A DNA stretch of 64,000 bases, taken from Sunxiuqinia sp963677175. Its GTDB lineage: Bacteria; Bacteroidota; Bacteroidia; Bacteroidales; Prolixibacteraceae. Below, piece by piece: positions 18,345-27,374 of this stretch; the first letter of the stretch is position 1; the number at the start of each line of letters is the position of its first letter. The notes under the pieces were generated by a model. That model saw only the letters and a program-made list of their open reading frames with translations. It was not told the origin of the DNA and did no database searches. The position numbers were made by a program, and so were the translations under genes. The DNA lies in contig CAXXES010000003.1 in NCBI GenBank assembly GCA_963677175.2, positions 62,001-126,000 on the forward strand, read 5' to 3'.

Positions 18345-18696
18345 GCTTGATTTGTTCGCCCATTTTACATGAACCGGAAAATAGAGCTCCGGGTTCAATG
18401 CTCAACTTTCCCGTGCTAATTTCTCCATAAACCTTCGACGAAGATTTCAGGCTTAAATGTTGTTCAATTTGGAGTTTTCCTTTTTGGTAGCCTGATATTT
18501 CAGAATCTTTACACCGAATTCCTCCGGTAACTTTTCCCGTGTCTCCAATGACTACTCTGCCGGAACAATCTAGATTTCCGTTCAATTCCCCGTCTATCCT
18601 GATGTCGCCATCAGAAGTAACATCTCCAGTGATTCGGGTGCCTCTGCCGATTAAATTGATTCCTTGAGAATCAACTTCGTTATTTATTTTTGCCAT
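18313..18696 (-). CDS. Bactofilin (polymer-forming cytoskeletal protein)
   Basis: The 127-residue protein (start MAKINNEVDSQG) has the bactofilin right-handed beta-helix pattern: GTRITGDVTSDGDIRIDGELNGNL, then repeated G-V/I strands ending GALFSGSCKM. Bactofilins polymerise without nucleotide and scaffold envelope processes. I chose the ATG at 18696 because a promoter -7 box (18721-18728) overlaps the upstream TTG and abuts a further ATG at 18718-18720, which therefore lie upstream of or at the transcription start. It heads the ATP synthase operon. Confidence 0.9.
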   Translation of the reverse strand: MAKINNEVDSQGINLIGRGTRITGDVTSDGDIRIDGELNGNLDCSGRVVIGDTGKVTGGIRCKDSEISGYQKGKLQIEQHLSLKSSSKVYGEISTGKLSIEPGALFSGSCKMGEQIKHDEAKELKKA

Positions 18697-18720
18697 GCTA
18701 TTTGTTTTTTTGAAGAGCAT

Positions 18721-18728
18721 CAAATATA
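18721..18728 (-). promoter_or_regulatory. Promoter -7 element of the bactofilin-ATP synthase operon
   Basis: The minus strand reads TATATTTG, a perfect TAnnTTTG. It lies about 25 bases before the preferred bactofilin ATG and probably drives the whole bactofilin-atpZ-atpBEFHAG transcript. No exact -33 TTTG is seen. Bases 18729-18911 hold nothing else recognisable. Confidence 0.55.
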
Positions 18729-18911
18729 CTAAGAAACTGGTTTAAATCGTCGGATTTTCTTAGATCTTGTCATGGCACATGATTTTAAAAAAAGAAACCT
18801 CCTCCATATACAACCAAGCCGTGGTATGATTTTTTAGCCCGGGAATTTTGATGATCGGTTACCTAATGCAAACGATAAGATCGAAAATTTATTCTGTCAG
18901 GCAAAAAAAGC

Positions 18912-19379
18912 TTAATTGTTAAAATGGTATAGGAAGGTGATAGTTCCGTCAAAAGCTGGTTTTTTGCTTCCTTCAATTTCCATCTGAACCCGAAGTTTGA
19001 TCCGGCTAATTCCGCGAAGGTTGGTGCATTCCTGCAGCCACACGTGTGTGCGTACTTTGCTGTTTACCAAAACCGGAGCGCTAAATTTAAACTGTTCGAT
19101 GCCGTAGTTGACAAGCATTTTAAAGTTCTTCACTTCCACCACTTGTTCCCACATGTATGGTAGTAGCGAAAGGGTTAAGTAACCATGGGCAATGGTACTT
19201 CCAAACGCACCTTCGGTTTTTGCTTTTTCGGGGTTGGTATGAATCCATTGGTGATCCAGTGTTGCTTCTGCAAATTTGTCGATTTGTTCTTGGGTCACCG
19301 TATGGTAGTCTGAAACACCCAGCTTTTCTCCCAGGTAGTTTTCGAACTCCTGGTGGCTTTGAATTAGCAGTCTGCTCAT
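18912..19379 (-). CDS. MaoC-family (R)-hydratase
   Basis: The 155-residue hot-dog-fold enzyme carries the hydratase-2 signature: DHQWIHTNPEKA followed by GSTIAHGYLTLSLLP (catalytic Asp and His of the D-x4-H type motif). Such proteins hydrate (R)-specific enoyl-thioesters in fatty acid or PHA metabolism. It starts 28 bp after fabH on the same strand, suggesting a shared role in acyl metabolism. Confidence 0.88.
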   Translation of the reverse strand: MSRLLIQSHQEFENYLGEKLGVSDYHTVTQEQIDKFAEATLDHQWIHTNPEKAKTEGAFGSTIAHGYLTLSLLPYMWEQVVEVKNFKMLVNYGIEQFKFSAPVLVNSKVRTHVWLQECTNLRGISRIKLRVQMEIEGSKKPAFDGTITFLYHFNN

Positions 19380-19407
19380 GAGGGGTATCTTTTATTTTTC
19401 TTTGAGA

Positions 19408-20409
19408 TTACTTGTCTGTGTCATAGGCCCATTTCAAATACATGGATCCCCAGGTGAAACCGGCACCAAAAGCAGCCAAGATAATGTTGTCGCCTTTTTT
19501 TAGCTGACTTTCATAATCGTACAAACAAAGCGGAATGGTTGCTGCAGTTGTGTTTCCATATTTTTGAATGTTGATCATGACTTGTTTCGGGCTGACTTTC
19601 ATGCGGCGGGCAACAGCATCAATGATGCGCATATTTGCTTGGTGTGGTACCAGCCAGTTCAGGTTCTCGGGAGTTACCCCATTCTTTTCCATAATTTCAA
19701 TTGCTACATCGGCCATGCGAGATACGGCATATCTGAATACCGTTTGCCCATCTTGACGAACGTAGTGCATGCGTTTTTCCACGGTTTCAATTGAAGCCGG
19801 AAACTTGGAGCCACCGGCTTTCATATGCAGGTAGTGACGTCCTTTACCATCGGTGTGATTGATGTGGTCGATAATGCCGATATCCTCGGTGGTGGGCTCA
19901 AGCAAAACAGCCGCAGCTCCATCGCCAAACAAAGGGCAGGTTGTGCGGTCGGTATAGTCGGTGATCGACGACATCATATCGGCGCCAACAATAATTACTT
20001 TCTTGTACCGGCCACTTTCAATAAATTGGACTCCGGTAGTCAAAGCAAATACAAACCCGGAACAGGCCGCGTTGATGTCGAAGCTCCAGGCGTTGGTCAG
20101 CCTTGCTTTCCGGCTGATAACATTAGCAACTGCCGGTAACGGTCTGTCGGGGGTTATGGTAGCGCAAATCAGCAGGTCAATTTCGTCGGGGTGGGTGTTT
20201 GTTTTCAGCAGCAGTTCTTTAACGGCTTCGGTTCCCATGTCTGAAGTTGCTTTCCCATCTCCCTTAAGGATGCGCCTTTCTTTAATACCGATGCGTTGCA
20301 TGATCCATTCATCGGTGGTCTCAACCATAGTGCTTAATTCTTCATTGGTGAGTCTGTATTCAGGTAAATATGCACCAATGCCTGTGATAGCAGCACGAAT
20401 ATCTCGCAT
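19408..20409 (-). CDS. fabH: 3-oxoacyl-[ACP] synthase III
   Basis: The 333-residue KAS III starts fatty-acid elongation by condensing acetyl-CoA with malonyl-ACP. The catalytic triad is visible: Cys116 in DINAACSGF, His256 in VPHQANMRIID, and Asn286 in KYGNTTAAT. In many bacteria fabH sits next to rpmF and plsX; here plsX is absent and a terminator at 20609-20640 separates it from rpmF, so fabH-MaoC is probably its own unit. Confidence 0.96.
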   Translation of the reverse strand: MRDIRAAITGIGAYLPEYRLTNEELSTMVETTDEWIMQRIGIKERRILKGDGKATSDMGTEAVKELLLKTNTHPDEIDLLICATITPDRPLPAVANVISRKARLTNAWSFDINAACSGFVFALTTGVQFIESGRYKKVIIVGADMMSSITDYTDRTTCPLFGDGAAAVLLEPTTEDIGIIDHINHTDGKGRHYLHMKAGGSKFPASIETVEKRMHYVRQDGQTVFRYAVSRMADVAIEIMEKNGVTPENLNWLVPHQANMRIIDAVARRMKVSPKQVMINIQKYGNTTAATIPLCLYDYESQLKKGDNIILAAFGAGFTWGSMYLKWAYDTDK

Positions 20410-20608
20410 AGCTTATACTTTATTCAATCCAATAACGCAGTCATTTCCTGAATGAACGCATGTTGGTAGTTGATTAACAAAATTCAGTTAAAATAATTGC
20501 GAAAGATAGGGTGAAAAATTTGAACAGCAAAGAAAAACAAGGCAAAAGAATGTCTGTAAGTCGTTTTAAAACAATTAATTAAACTGTTCAAAAAGTTTAT
20601 TGAAAGGA

Positions 20609-20640
20609 CAAAAAAAGATCAGAAGAGTCTGTCTTCTGAT
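20609..20640 (-). terminator. Intrinsic terminator after rpmF
   Basis: GATCAGAAGA (20616-20625) and TCTTCTGATC (20631-20640) form a perfect 10-bp stem with a 5-nt loop. On the minus strand it is followed by seven T residues (20615-20609). It ends the DUF177-rpmF transcript. Confidence 0.92.
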
Positions 20641-20653
20641 CATGTTATGAAGG

Positions 20654-20839
20654 TTAAACAGTAACGTCTTTTTCGATTGCGAGCTTACCGCGGTAATACC
20701 CACATTCAGGACAAACAGTATGGTATTTTACTGTGGTGCCACAGTTAGAACACGTTGCCAGCGTTGATGGCGTTGCTTTGTAGTGTGTTCTTCTCTTATC
20801 CCTTCTGGATTTTGATGTTTTGTGTTTTGGATGTGCCAT
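20654..20839 (-). CDS. rpmF: 50S ribosomal protein L32
   Basis: The 61-residue L32 begins MAHPKHKTSKSRRDKRRTH and contains a zinc ribbon (CSNCG and CPECG). It lies 12 bp after DUF177, the standard YceD-L32 pair. Confidence 0.97.
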   Translation of the reverse strand: MAHPKHKTSKSRRDKRRTHYKATPSTLATCSNCGTTVKYHTVCPECGYYRGKLAIEKDVTV

Positions 20840-20851
20840 TTTTAAAAGTCT

Positions 20852-21394
20852 TTATTTGTTATCTAATAATTTTTTCAATTCATCCCACCTTGAGTCTGTC
20901 TCTGGGCTTTCGTCTTCCGGTTCTACCTTTACAGACAGCAGGTTTAGTTGCTTCAGCATTTCCGGATTGCACAGGCTTTTGCCATAAGCATTGTCCGGAT
21001 GAACATGCTTAATAGGAATCGATAAAATGATGAAGTCGTATATGAGCTTGGCAATTGAAATGTGTGTTTCGCCCGGGCTGATCCAGATCACATCGTCACC
21101 TTCCTCAAATTTTTCTTCTCCATACTTTACGAAAACCCTGTTTTCACTTTCAACCGGCTGGTCAAACAAGTCTAAACAGCGATCGCATTGTATGTTTATC
21201 GTTCCTTTCACATGAAACCAAAGAACCATTAATGCACTTTGTTTTTCCAGTTTCAGCTTTACCTCAACACGCCCATCGCCGACGATTCCACCGTCGAAAT
21301 ACTCAAAGAATTGCTTTTCGATCTGATAGTCAAAATCATGCTTGCCAATTGCAAGTCCTTTGAGTGCAATGTTGTATGCTTTCAGATTTGCCAT
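20852..21394 (-). CDS. DUF177 (YceD-like) protein
   Basis: The 180-residue member of the DUF177 family has the core QCDRCLDLFDQPVE with the paired cysteines and an acidic C-terminus (EPEDESPETDSRWDELKKL). YceD-type proteins always accompany rpmF and have been implicated in 23S rRNA accumulation or L32 handling. Co-transcribed with rpmF. Confidence 0.88.
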   Translation of the reverse strand: MANLKAYNIALKGLAIGKHDFDYQIEKQFFEYFDGGIVGDGRVEVKLKLEKQSALMVLWFHVKGTINIQCDRCLDLFDQPVESENRVFVKYGEEKFEEGDDVIWISPGETHISIAKLIYDFIILSIPIKHVHPDNAYGKSLCNPEMLKQLNLLSVKVEPEDESPETDSRWDELKKLLDNK

Positions 21395-21413
21395 TGCTTG
21401 GAAAAAAGTGTTG

Positions 21414-21421
21414 CAAAAGTA
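21414..21421 (-). promoter_or_regulatory. Promoter -7 element for DUF177-rpmF
   Basis: The minus strand reads TACTTTTG, identical to the rplM promoter -7 box, 19 bases before the DUF177 ATG. Confidence 0.55.
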
Positions 21422-21532
21422 TAAAAAATAAACAAACGGAGAAAATTATCTGATTTTTTTAACATCGAATCTATTCTTTTCTGCAAAATTCTTTCTTTCA
21501 AGGAATTAGTCGGAATCAAGAATGTTGAAAAA

Positions 21533-22699
21533 TCAACTGTTTCTCAAAATTATTCGGAAGGTGGTTCCTTTGCTAATTTCCGAATGTTTAATAAATATCT
21601 TGCCTTGGTGGTAATTTTCGATAATCCGCTTGGCCAGTGAGAGCCCAAGACCCCAACCCCTTTTTTTGGTAGTGTATCCGGGTTCGAAAATGGTTTTAAA
21701 CTGTGATTTTGGGATCCCTTTGCCGTTGTCGGAAATGTCGAGCATGAATTGTTTGCTCTTTTTGGTTAACTGGAGTTTAATGACACCGTCGGATTCGATA
21801 GCATCAATGGCGTTTTTGCATAGGTTTTCAATAACCCAACTAAAAAGTGCTGCATTGTGCGGAACATCGTAGCGGATCTTTTCATCCAGCTCAAGTTCGA
21901 AGCGAACTTTTTTCGACGAGCGGTTTTCGAGGTAACTGACGGTTGACTGCAGCACTTGTTTCAGATCATCGGTGAGTAGTTCGGGAGCTGAACCAATCTT
22001 AGAAAAGCGTTCGGTGATTTTCTCGAGGCGGGAAACATCTTTTTGGATTTCTTCAATCATTTTTTCATCCATGTTTTTCATTTTCAGGATCTCAATCCAG
22101 GCCATTAACGATGAGATGGGCGTGCCCAACTGGTGGGCGGTTTCTTTCGACATGCCTACCCATACCTGATTTTGCTCTGCTTTTCGCGATGCGCTAAAAG
22201 CAAAATAGGAAACCGAAATGAACAGCATGATCACACCAAATTGTACCAATGGAAAGTATCGCAAGTTTTGTAACAAGTTGGAGTCGCGGTAATGCAAATA
22301 TTGGGAAACATCTTCTGAAAGGACGATTTCAATGGGAGCTTTTTGGCTTTTCATCTTCTCCAGTTCCTGCTGAAGGACAATTTCCCGGCGTTTCTCATTG
22401 TATTTTATGTTGCGGTCACCCAAAATTGTTCCGTTGCCGGAAGTCCAGACAATAGGGATTGTGGTGTTGTCTTCCATGATGGCCTGAAGGAAAGTCAGAT
22501 CCTGATTCCCACCTTTCTCCGGGTCAACCAGACGTTTCATGGCTTCGGCCCATAGTTCAACGCTTTTTCGTTCCTGAGTCGACATTTTGCCGATTAGCCA
22601 GTTGGTATAAAACAGGGATCCGGCTCCGATGAGCACTGCTGCAAGGAGGAGTAGAATTTTCCAGCGGCGTTTTTTAAAATAGAGTTCCAAGTGAGTCAT
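21533..22699 (-). CDS. Sensor histidine kinase (HisKA type)
   Basis: The 388-residue inner-membrane sensor has TM helices at about 14-36 and 152-170 enclosing a ~115-residue periplasmic domain I do not recognise. The HisKA box has H189 (SKETAHQLGTPISSL). The ATPase domain follows with N box ENLCKNAIDAI, G1 DNGKGIP and G2 KRGWGLGLSLA. No response regulator gene is adjacent. It starts 64 bp after the dxs stop and may be co-transcribed with dxs; its signal is unknown. Confidence 0.92.
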   Translation of the reverse strand: MTHLELYFKKRRWKILLLLAAVLIGAGSLFYTNWLIGKMSTQERKSVELWAEAMKRLVDPEKGGNQDLTFLQAIMEDNTTIPIVWTSGNGTILGDRNIKYNEKRREIVLQQELEKMKSQKAPIEIVLSEDVSQYLHYRDSNLLQNLRYFPLVQFGVIMLFISVSYFAFSASRKAEQNQVWVGMSKETAHQLGTPISSLMAWIEILKMKNMDEKMIEEIQKDVSRLEKITERFSKIGSAPELLTDDLKQVLQSTVSYLENRSSKKVRFELELDEKIRYDVPHNAALFSWVIENLCKNAIDAIESDGVIKLQLTKKSKQFMLDISDNGKGIPKSQFKTIFEPGYTTKKRGWGLGLSLAKRIIENYHQGKIFIKHSEISKGTTFRIILRNS

Positions 22700-22763
22700 G
22701 TTTAGTTCATTTTGCTAAACGAATCATCCAGGTAGAAAGTATTTGTGCGTGTTGAAATTACAA

Positions 22764-24668
22764 TTATATCTGAAGTAATTCAATACAGGCCTGGTGAATT
22801 CCTTTTTGGTCGAATCCACAATCGCGCTGCAATTCTTCCGGCGTTCCGTGTTCAACAAACTGATCGGGTACCCCGAGGCGGACCAGTTTGGCATGGTAGT
22901 CGTTTTCCGCCATAAACTCGAGTACAGCAGAACCAAAACCTCCCTGAATAACGCCATCTTCCACGGTAATTATTTTCTTGAACTGTTTAAATACCTGGTG
23001 AAGAAGTTCTTTATCAATTGGTTTTACAAAACGCAGGTCGTAGTGGGCAACCGAAATGTCTTTGTTTTTCAATGATATGACTGCCCGGTGTGCGGCAATT
23101 CCAGCTGTTCCAATGGTCAAAATAGCTAGTTTCTCTCCTTCCGAGATGATTCGGCCCTTACCAACTTCGATCTGTTCAAATTTCTGTTTCCAGTCAACCT
23201 TGCATCCGCAGCCTCGCGGATAGCGGATAGAGAACGGGCCCATATTTTCCAGCTGTGCCGTGTACATTAGGTTTCGAAGTTCAATCTCATCCATTGGGGC
23301 CGACACAATCATGTTGGGAATGTTGCGCATATAGGCCAGGTCGAACACCCCGTGATGGGTTGCTCCGTCGGCGCCAACCAGCCCTCCGCGGTCGAGGCAA
23401 AACACGACGTTCAGTTTTTGGATGGCTACATCGTGAATAATCTGGTCGTAAGCCCGCTGCATAAAGCTGGAGTAAATGTTACAAAAAGGCACCAGTCCCT
23501 GAATGGCCATTCCTGCAGAGAAGGTTACCGCATGGGGTTCGGCAATGCCCACATCAAAGGCCCGATCAGGCATTTTTTCCATCATGATGTTGAGTGAACT
23601 GCCGGTAGGCATGGCGGGTGTGACTCCAACGATTTTAGGATTCATTTCGGCTAGCTCAACGAGTGTGTTTCCAAAGACATTTTGAAACTTGGGTGGTTTG
23701 TTCAGTTCGCATTCGCAACCGATAATCTCGCCGGTGTCCTTATCAAATTTTCCAGGGGCATGGTAAACCGTCTGGTTCATTTCGGCCAGCTTAAAACCTT
23801 TCCCTTTTTTGGTGAGCACATGAAGTAACTTAGGGCCTTTTATAGTACGCAGGTCGCGCAGTACGTTGGTCAGGTATTCCACATCGTGTCCGTCAATCGG
23901 CCCAAAATAGCGGATGCCCAAGCTTTCAAAAAGATTGGACTCTTTTAGCAGATAGGATTTTAATGCTCCTTCTGTTTTTTGAACCAGCCGCCGGGCTTTT
24001 GGCCCAAATCCATTGAGTTTCCCCAGTCCTTCCCAAATCTCATTCTTTAGTTTATTGTAGGATTTTGATTTGGAAATATTCAGTAAATAACTACTCACAC
24101 CACCCACATTGGGGTCGATAGCCATATTATTGTCATTTAGAATGATGAGGACATCGGAGTTGTTCGACGCAGCATTGTTCAATCCTTCAAAGGCCATTCC
24201 CCCGGTCATGGAGCCATCACCAATAACAGCCACGATTTTCCGGTCTTTTTCTTTTTTAACGCTTGCAGCCAGAGCCATGCCGAGTGCTGCTGAAATGGAG
24301 GTGCTGGCGTGTCCAACTCCAAAGGAGTCATATTCACTTTCCGACGGTTTAGGAAATCCGCTGATTCCCTTGTATTTTCGGTTGGTGTGAAATTCGGTCC
24401 TGCGACCGGTCAAAATTTTGTGCCCATAGGCCTGATGTCCGACATCCCAAATGAGTTGGTCGTATGGGGTGTTGTAAACGTAGTGAAGGGCTACGGTAAG
24501 TTCAACCACACCAAGGCTTGCTCCCAAGTGTCCCGGGTTATTTGATACTTCATCAATAATAAACTGCCTGAGTTCATCACAAAGTGAAGTCAATTCTTCC
24601 GCTTTTAACAGACGTAAGTCGGATGGAGTGGTAATCTTTTCCAGTATACTTCCCACAGGTTCTTCCAT
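22764..24668 (-). CDS. dxs: 1-deoxy-D-xylulose-5-phosphate synthase
   Basis: The 634-residue thiamine-diphosphate enzyme condenses pyruvate and glyceraldehyde-3-phosphate, the first step of the MEP isoprenoid pathway. Visible are the N-terminal WDVGHQAYGHKILTGR, the ThDP motif GDGSMTGGMAFEGLNNA, and in the pyrimidine domain VFCLDRGGLVGADGATHHG. The C-terminal transketolase domain ends the protein. A second MEP gene, ispD, lies at 35886. A consensus -7 element is 17 bases upstream. Confidence 0.97.
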   Translation of the reverse strand: MEEPVGSILEKITTPSDLRLLKAEELTSLCDELRQFIIDEVSNNPGHLGASLGVVELTVALHYVYNTPYDQLIWDVGHQAYGHKILTGRRTEFHTNRKYKGISGFPKPSESEYDSFGVGHASTSISAALGMALAASVKKEKDRKIVAVIGDGSMTGGMAFEGLNNAASNNSDVLIILNDNNMAIDPNVGGVSSYLLNISKSKSYNKLKNEIWEGLGKLNGFGPKARRLVQKTEGALKSYLLKESNLFESLGIRYFGPIDGHDVEYLTNVLRDLRTIKGPKLLHVLTKKGKGFKLAEMNQTVYHAPGKFDKDTGEIIGCECELNKPPKFQNVFGNTLVELAEMNPKIVGVTPAMPTGSSLNIMMEKMPDRAFDVGIAEPHAVTFSAGMAIQGLVPFCNIYSSFMQRAYDQIIHDVAIQKLNVVFCLDRGGLVGADGATHHGVFDLAYMRNIPNMIVSAPMDEIELRNLMYTAQLENMGPFSIRYPRGCGCKVDWKQKFEQIEVGKGRIISEGEKLAILTIGTAGIAAHRAVISLKNKDISVAHYDLRFVKPIDKELLHQVFKQFKKIITVEDGVIQGGFGSAVLEFMAENDYHAKLVRLGVPDQFVEHGTPEELQRDCGFDQKGIHQACIELLQI

Positions 24669-24685
24669 GAAAAAAAATTAGGCCT

Positions 24686-24693
24686 CAAAGATA
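24686..24693 (-). promoter_or_regulatory. Promoter -7 element of dxs
   Basis: The minus strand reads TATCTTTG (TAnnTTTG), 17 bases upstream of the dxs ATG, so the 5' untranslated region would be only about 10 nt. The -33 region is not clear. Confidence 0.5.
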
Positions 24694-24781
24694 CAATTTC
24701 TATTAGTTACAGCCTGAACTAAAAACAGATTTAAATTAAACAGCATATGTCGTGTGCAGGGTTTTCGGCTTCTTGATTGGT

Positions 24782-25564
24782 TTAGATTCGAATCATTTCC
24801 CTTTTGCGGTTTTCGAAGGTGACAATTTCTTCGAAGCCGATTTTTTTCATCAGATTGATGGCTGTTTCATAGTGACGGGCAATTTGGGTCGTGCTGTGGG
24901 CATCAGAAGAGATGGTCATCGGAATGTGGTGCTGGTAGCAAAGGGCGACAAGTTCCGGGCTGGGCGTTAATTCTGCACAGGGGCGATCCAGCCCTCCCGT
25001 ATTGAGTTCAACCACTACGTTGCTTTCCTTGAGTACTTTCAGCGTGTCTTCCATGAGCCGGCTTTGGTCACTTTCCGGATAAACACGAAACTTTTTGATG
25101 ATGTCCAGGTGTCCGATCGTATCAAATAAACCTGATCGGGCAGCCAGCTGAATTAATTCATAATACATGTTGTATAGCTCATCGTTTGTCCATTTCCCGT
25201 AGAGCGACTTGTCGGTGTCGAAATTCCAGTCGCCTATAAAGTGGACTGAGCCAATAACATAGTCGAGCGGTAAACTGTTGATGATTTTCAGGATTTCTTT
25301 TTCCTTCCCGGGAAAGTAGTCCATTTCGATCCCATAGCGGACTTTGATTTGCGAGCTGTATTTCTCGCGCAGTTCCAGAATCTGTTCAGTCATCACTGGA
25401 ATATCAATGGACATCACCGCCCAATCAACGGGCTTGAGACAAACATGATCGCTAAAACCGACTTCCTCCAGCCCAAGGTTAATGGCTGTTTTGATCATCT
25501 CTTCGTAGGAGTTCTTCCCATCGGAAAGAACACTGTGCATGTGATAATCAACCAATCCTACCAT
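24782..25564 (-). CDS. PHP-domain phosphatase (histidinol-phosphatase HisJ-like)
   Basis: The 260-residue PHP metal-hydrolase shows metal-ligand motifs in order: DYHMHSVLSDG (residues 6-16), GFSDHV, RYGIEMDYFPG, GSVHFIG, GHLDIIKKF and SSDAHSTTQI. This arrangement is that of HisK-type histidinol phosphatases; no other his genes are nearby, so the exact substrate is uncertain. It ends 113 bp before dxs. Confidence 0.82.
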   Translation of the reverse strand: MVGLVDYHMHSVLSDGKNSYEEMIKTAINLGLEEVGFSDHVCLKPVDWAVMSIDIPVMTEQILELREKYSSQIKVRYGIEMDYFPGKEKEILKIINSLPLDYVIGSVHFIGDWNFDTDKSLYGKWTNDELYNMYYELIQLAARSGLFDTIGHLDIIKKFRVYPESDQSRLMEDTLKVLKESNVVVELNTGGLDRPCAELTPSPELVALCYQHHIPMTISSDAHSTTQIARHYETAINLMKKIGFEEIVTFENRKREMIRI

Positions 25565-25767
25565 AGTTTATTCTTTACTTTACAATGCGAATGTATGAAG
25601 AGGGTGATGAAATTTGCGGTTCTGCTTCATTTTTAGTGTCCTAAAATTAATGAAAGCAAGCGAATATAAAAATAGAAGTAAAAGTTTAAGCGGATGATTT
25701 TTGGTTGAGCCCTTTTGATGTGGGCTTCAGAAGGCTTTGTTTATTTTGTTGGGGGTAGCGTCAAGGT

Positions 25768-25801
25768 AAAAAAAATGAGGCAGCTTCAATAAGCTGCCTC
25801 A
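25768..25801 (-). terminator. Intrinsic terminator after frr
   Basis: TGAGGCAGCTT (25776-25786) and AAGCTGCCTCA (25791-25801) form a perfect 11-bp stem with a CAAT loop. On the minus strand eight T residues follow (25775-25768). It lies about 50 bp after the frr stop and insulates the PHP gene. Nothing else is seen in 25565-25767. Confidence 0.93.
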
Positions 25802-25852
25802 AAGCCATGAAAACAATTAAACAATGTTCAGAAAACAGAAAACTAGAAACAA

Positions 25853-26416
25853 TTATATCGTTAAAATCTCTTGATTTTTATCCTCCAATAAGTTGTCGAC
25901 CTTTTTGCCAAACCCATCCGTCATCACCTGTACTTCTTCTTCGGCAACTTTTTTCTGGTCTTCAGACAAGCCATCTTTTAAAAGCTTTTTCAAACTTTCG
26001 TTGGCGTCTTTTCGTGCTCCGCGAATACTGATTCGGGCTTTTTCACCTTCCTGACTCACTTGCTTGGTCAGGTTTTTCCGGCGTTCTTCGGTTAATGGCG
26101 GAACATTAATCCGAATAATTTCACCGTTATTTTCAGGATTGAAACCCAGATTTGCATTCATGATTGCTTTCTCAATGGGTGAAATCATTGTCTTTTCCCA
26201 AGGTTGAACAGCAATGCTTCGGGCGTCTGGTGTACTGATGTTGGAAACCTGATTTAAAGGTGTCAAACTTCCGTAATAGTCAACTGCAATTCCGTCTAAC
26301 ATTCTTGTTGAAGCTTTGCCGGCACGAATATGAACCAACTCATTTTCTAAATGTTCAATGGCAGCTTCCATTTTTTCTCTGCAGACTTCAAGTATCAATT
26401 CTAATTCTTCTTCCAT
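25853..26416 (-). CDS. frr: Ribosome recycling factor
   Basis: The RRF splits post-termination ribosomes together with EF-G. It has the signature HLENELVHIRAGKASTRMLDGI, YGSLTPLNQVSNIS, IRINVPPLTEERRKNLTKQV and the C-terminal helix. About 187 residues with the ATG at 26416 (MEEELELIL), which I prefer over a TTG two codons upstream. It follows pyrH on the same strand, the usual pyrH-frr pair, though a -7 box in the 108-bp gap suggests extra transcription. Confidence 0.96.
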   Translation of the reverse strand: MEEELELILEVCREKMEAAIEHLENELVHIRAGKASTRMLDGIAVDYYGSLTPLNQVSNISTPDARSIAVQPWEKTMISPIEKAIMNANLGFNPENNGEIIRINVPPLTEERRKNLTKQVSQEGEKARISIRGARKDANESLKKLLKDGLSEDQKKVAEEEVQVMTDGFGKKVDNLLEDKNQEILTI

Positions 26417-26451
26417 ATCCAAGTAAATGGTCCGTTTTTTTGTGCTGTGAG

Positions 26452-26459
26452 CAAATATA
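26452..26459 (-). promoter_or_regulatory. Promoter -7 element of frr
   Basis: The minus strand reads TATATTTG, a perfect TAnnTTTG, 35 bases before the frr ATG in the pyrH-frr gap. Confidence 0.5.
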
Positions 26460-26524
26460 GAAAAAATTAAAGAATTTTGGAATTTCTTAACTTTTTTAAT
26501 TAAAAATTGGGCTTCAACATCGTT

Positions 26525-27235
26525 TTAAACATGGACAAGCGTTCCAATCTCCTTGCCAGATAATACTTTTAGCAGGTTTCCTTTTTTGTCCATGTTGAAA
26601 ACCACAATGGGTAAATTATTTTCCTTACACATGGTTGTGGCGGTCAGGTCCATCACTTTTAATCCCCGGTTGTAGATTTCATCGAACGAAATCCGATCAA
26701 ACTTGGTTGCTGCCGGGTCTTTTTCCGGGTCGGCAGTATAGATGCCATTGACCCGTGTTCCTTTTAGCATGACGTCGGCTTCAATTTCAATTCCGCGTAG
26801 TGAAGAGCCGGTGTCGGTGGTAAAATAAGGATTGCCGGTTCCGGCTGAAAAGATGGCGACTTCACCCCGTTCCAGGGTTTCAATGGCTTTGTCTTTCGAG
26901 TAAAACTCACCAACGGGCTCCATGCGAATGGCGGTCAGAACTTTGGACTTGACACCATTGGCGGTGAGCGCCGAATTAAGCGCCAAACTGTTAATCACGG
27001 TGGCCAGCATGCCCATTTGGTCGCCTTTTACCCGGTCAAATCCTTTGGCAGCTCCACTCAATCCCCGGAAAATATTTCCACCGCCAATCACAATCCCAAT
27101 TTGAACACCCAAAGCCACCGCTTCCTTGATTTGAATCGCATAATCATTCAGCTGCTCCTGGTCAATACCGTAGGCTTGGTCTCCCATGAGCGATTCGCCG
27201 CTCAGTTTTAACAATACGCGTTTATATGCGGTCAT
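26525..27235 (-). CDS. pyrH: UMP kinase
   Basis: The bacterial hexameric UMP kinase of the amino-acid-kinase fold phosphorylates UMP to UDP. It is recognised from KRVLLKLSGESLMG, IVIGGGNIFRG, DQMGMLATVINSLAL, and FSAGTGNPYFTTDT. The family start is the ATG at 27235 (MTAYKRVLL), giving 236 residues; an upstream in-frame extension to 27322 runs through the promoter and is rejected. Confidence 0.97.
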   Translation of the reverse strand: MTAYKRVLLKLSGESLMGDQAYGIDQEQLNDYAIQIKEAVALGVQIGIVIGGGNIFRGLSGAAKGFDRVKGDQMGMLATVINSLALNSALTANGVKSKVLTAIRMEPVGEFYSKDKAIETLERGEVAIFSAGTGNPYFTTDTGSSLRGIEIEADVMLKGTRVNGIYTADPEKDPAATKFDRISFDEIYNRGLKVMDLTATTMCKENNLPIVVFNMDKKGNLLKVLSGKEIGTLVHV

Positions 27236-27250
27236 TTTTTCTTTTTTGTG

Positions 27251-27258
27251 CAAAGGTA
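27251..27258 (-). promoter_or_regulatory. Promoter -7 element of pyrH
   Basis: The minus strand reads TACCTTTG (TAnnTTTG), 15 bases before the pyrH ATG at 27235. It supports that start. Confidence 0.55.
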
Positions 27259-27374
27259 GAAATATTCTAAAAACTCGTGTTAACCAAATATTACTGCTCG
27301 GGCCAATAATTAAAGCAGGCAATTTCCTTTTCGCAATTAATTACTAATTTTACGGCCGCTGATTTTCAAGAGAT

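Noticed and set aside
27236..27322. N-terminal extension of pyrH
   Set aside because: It runs through the promoter -7 box, and the family N-terminus starts exactly at the ATG at 27235.
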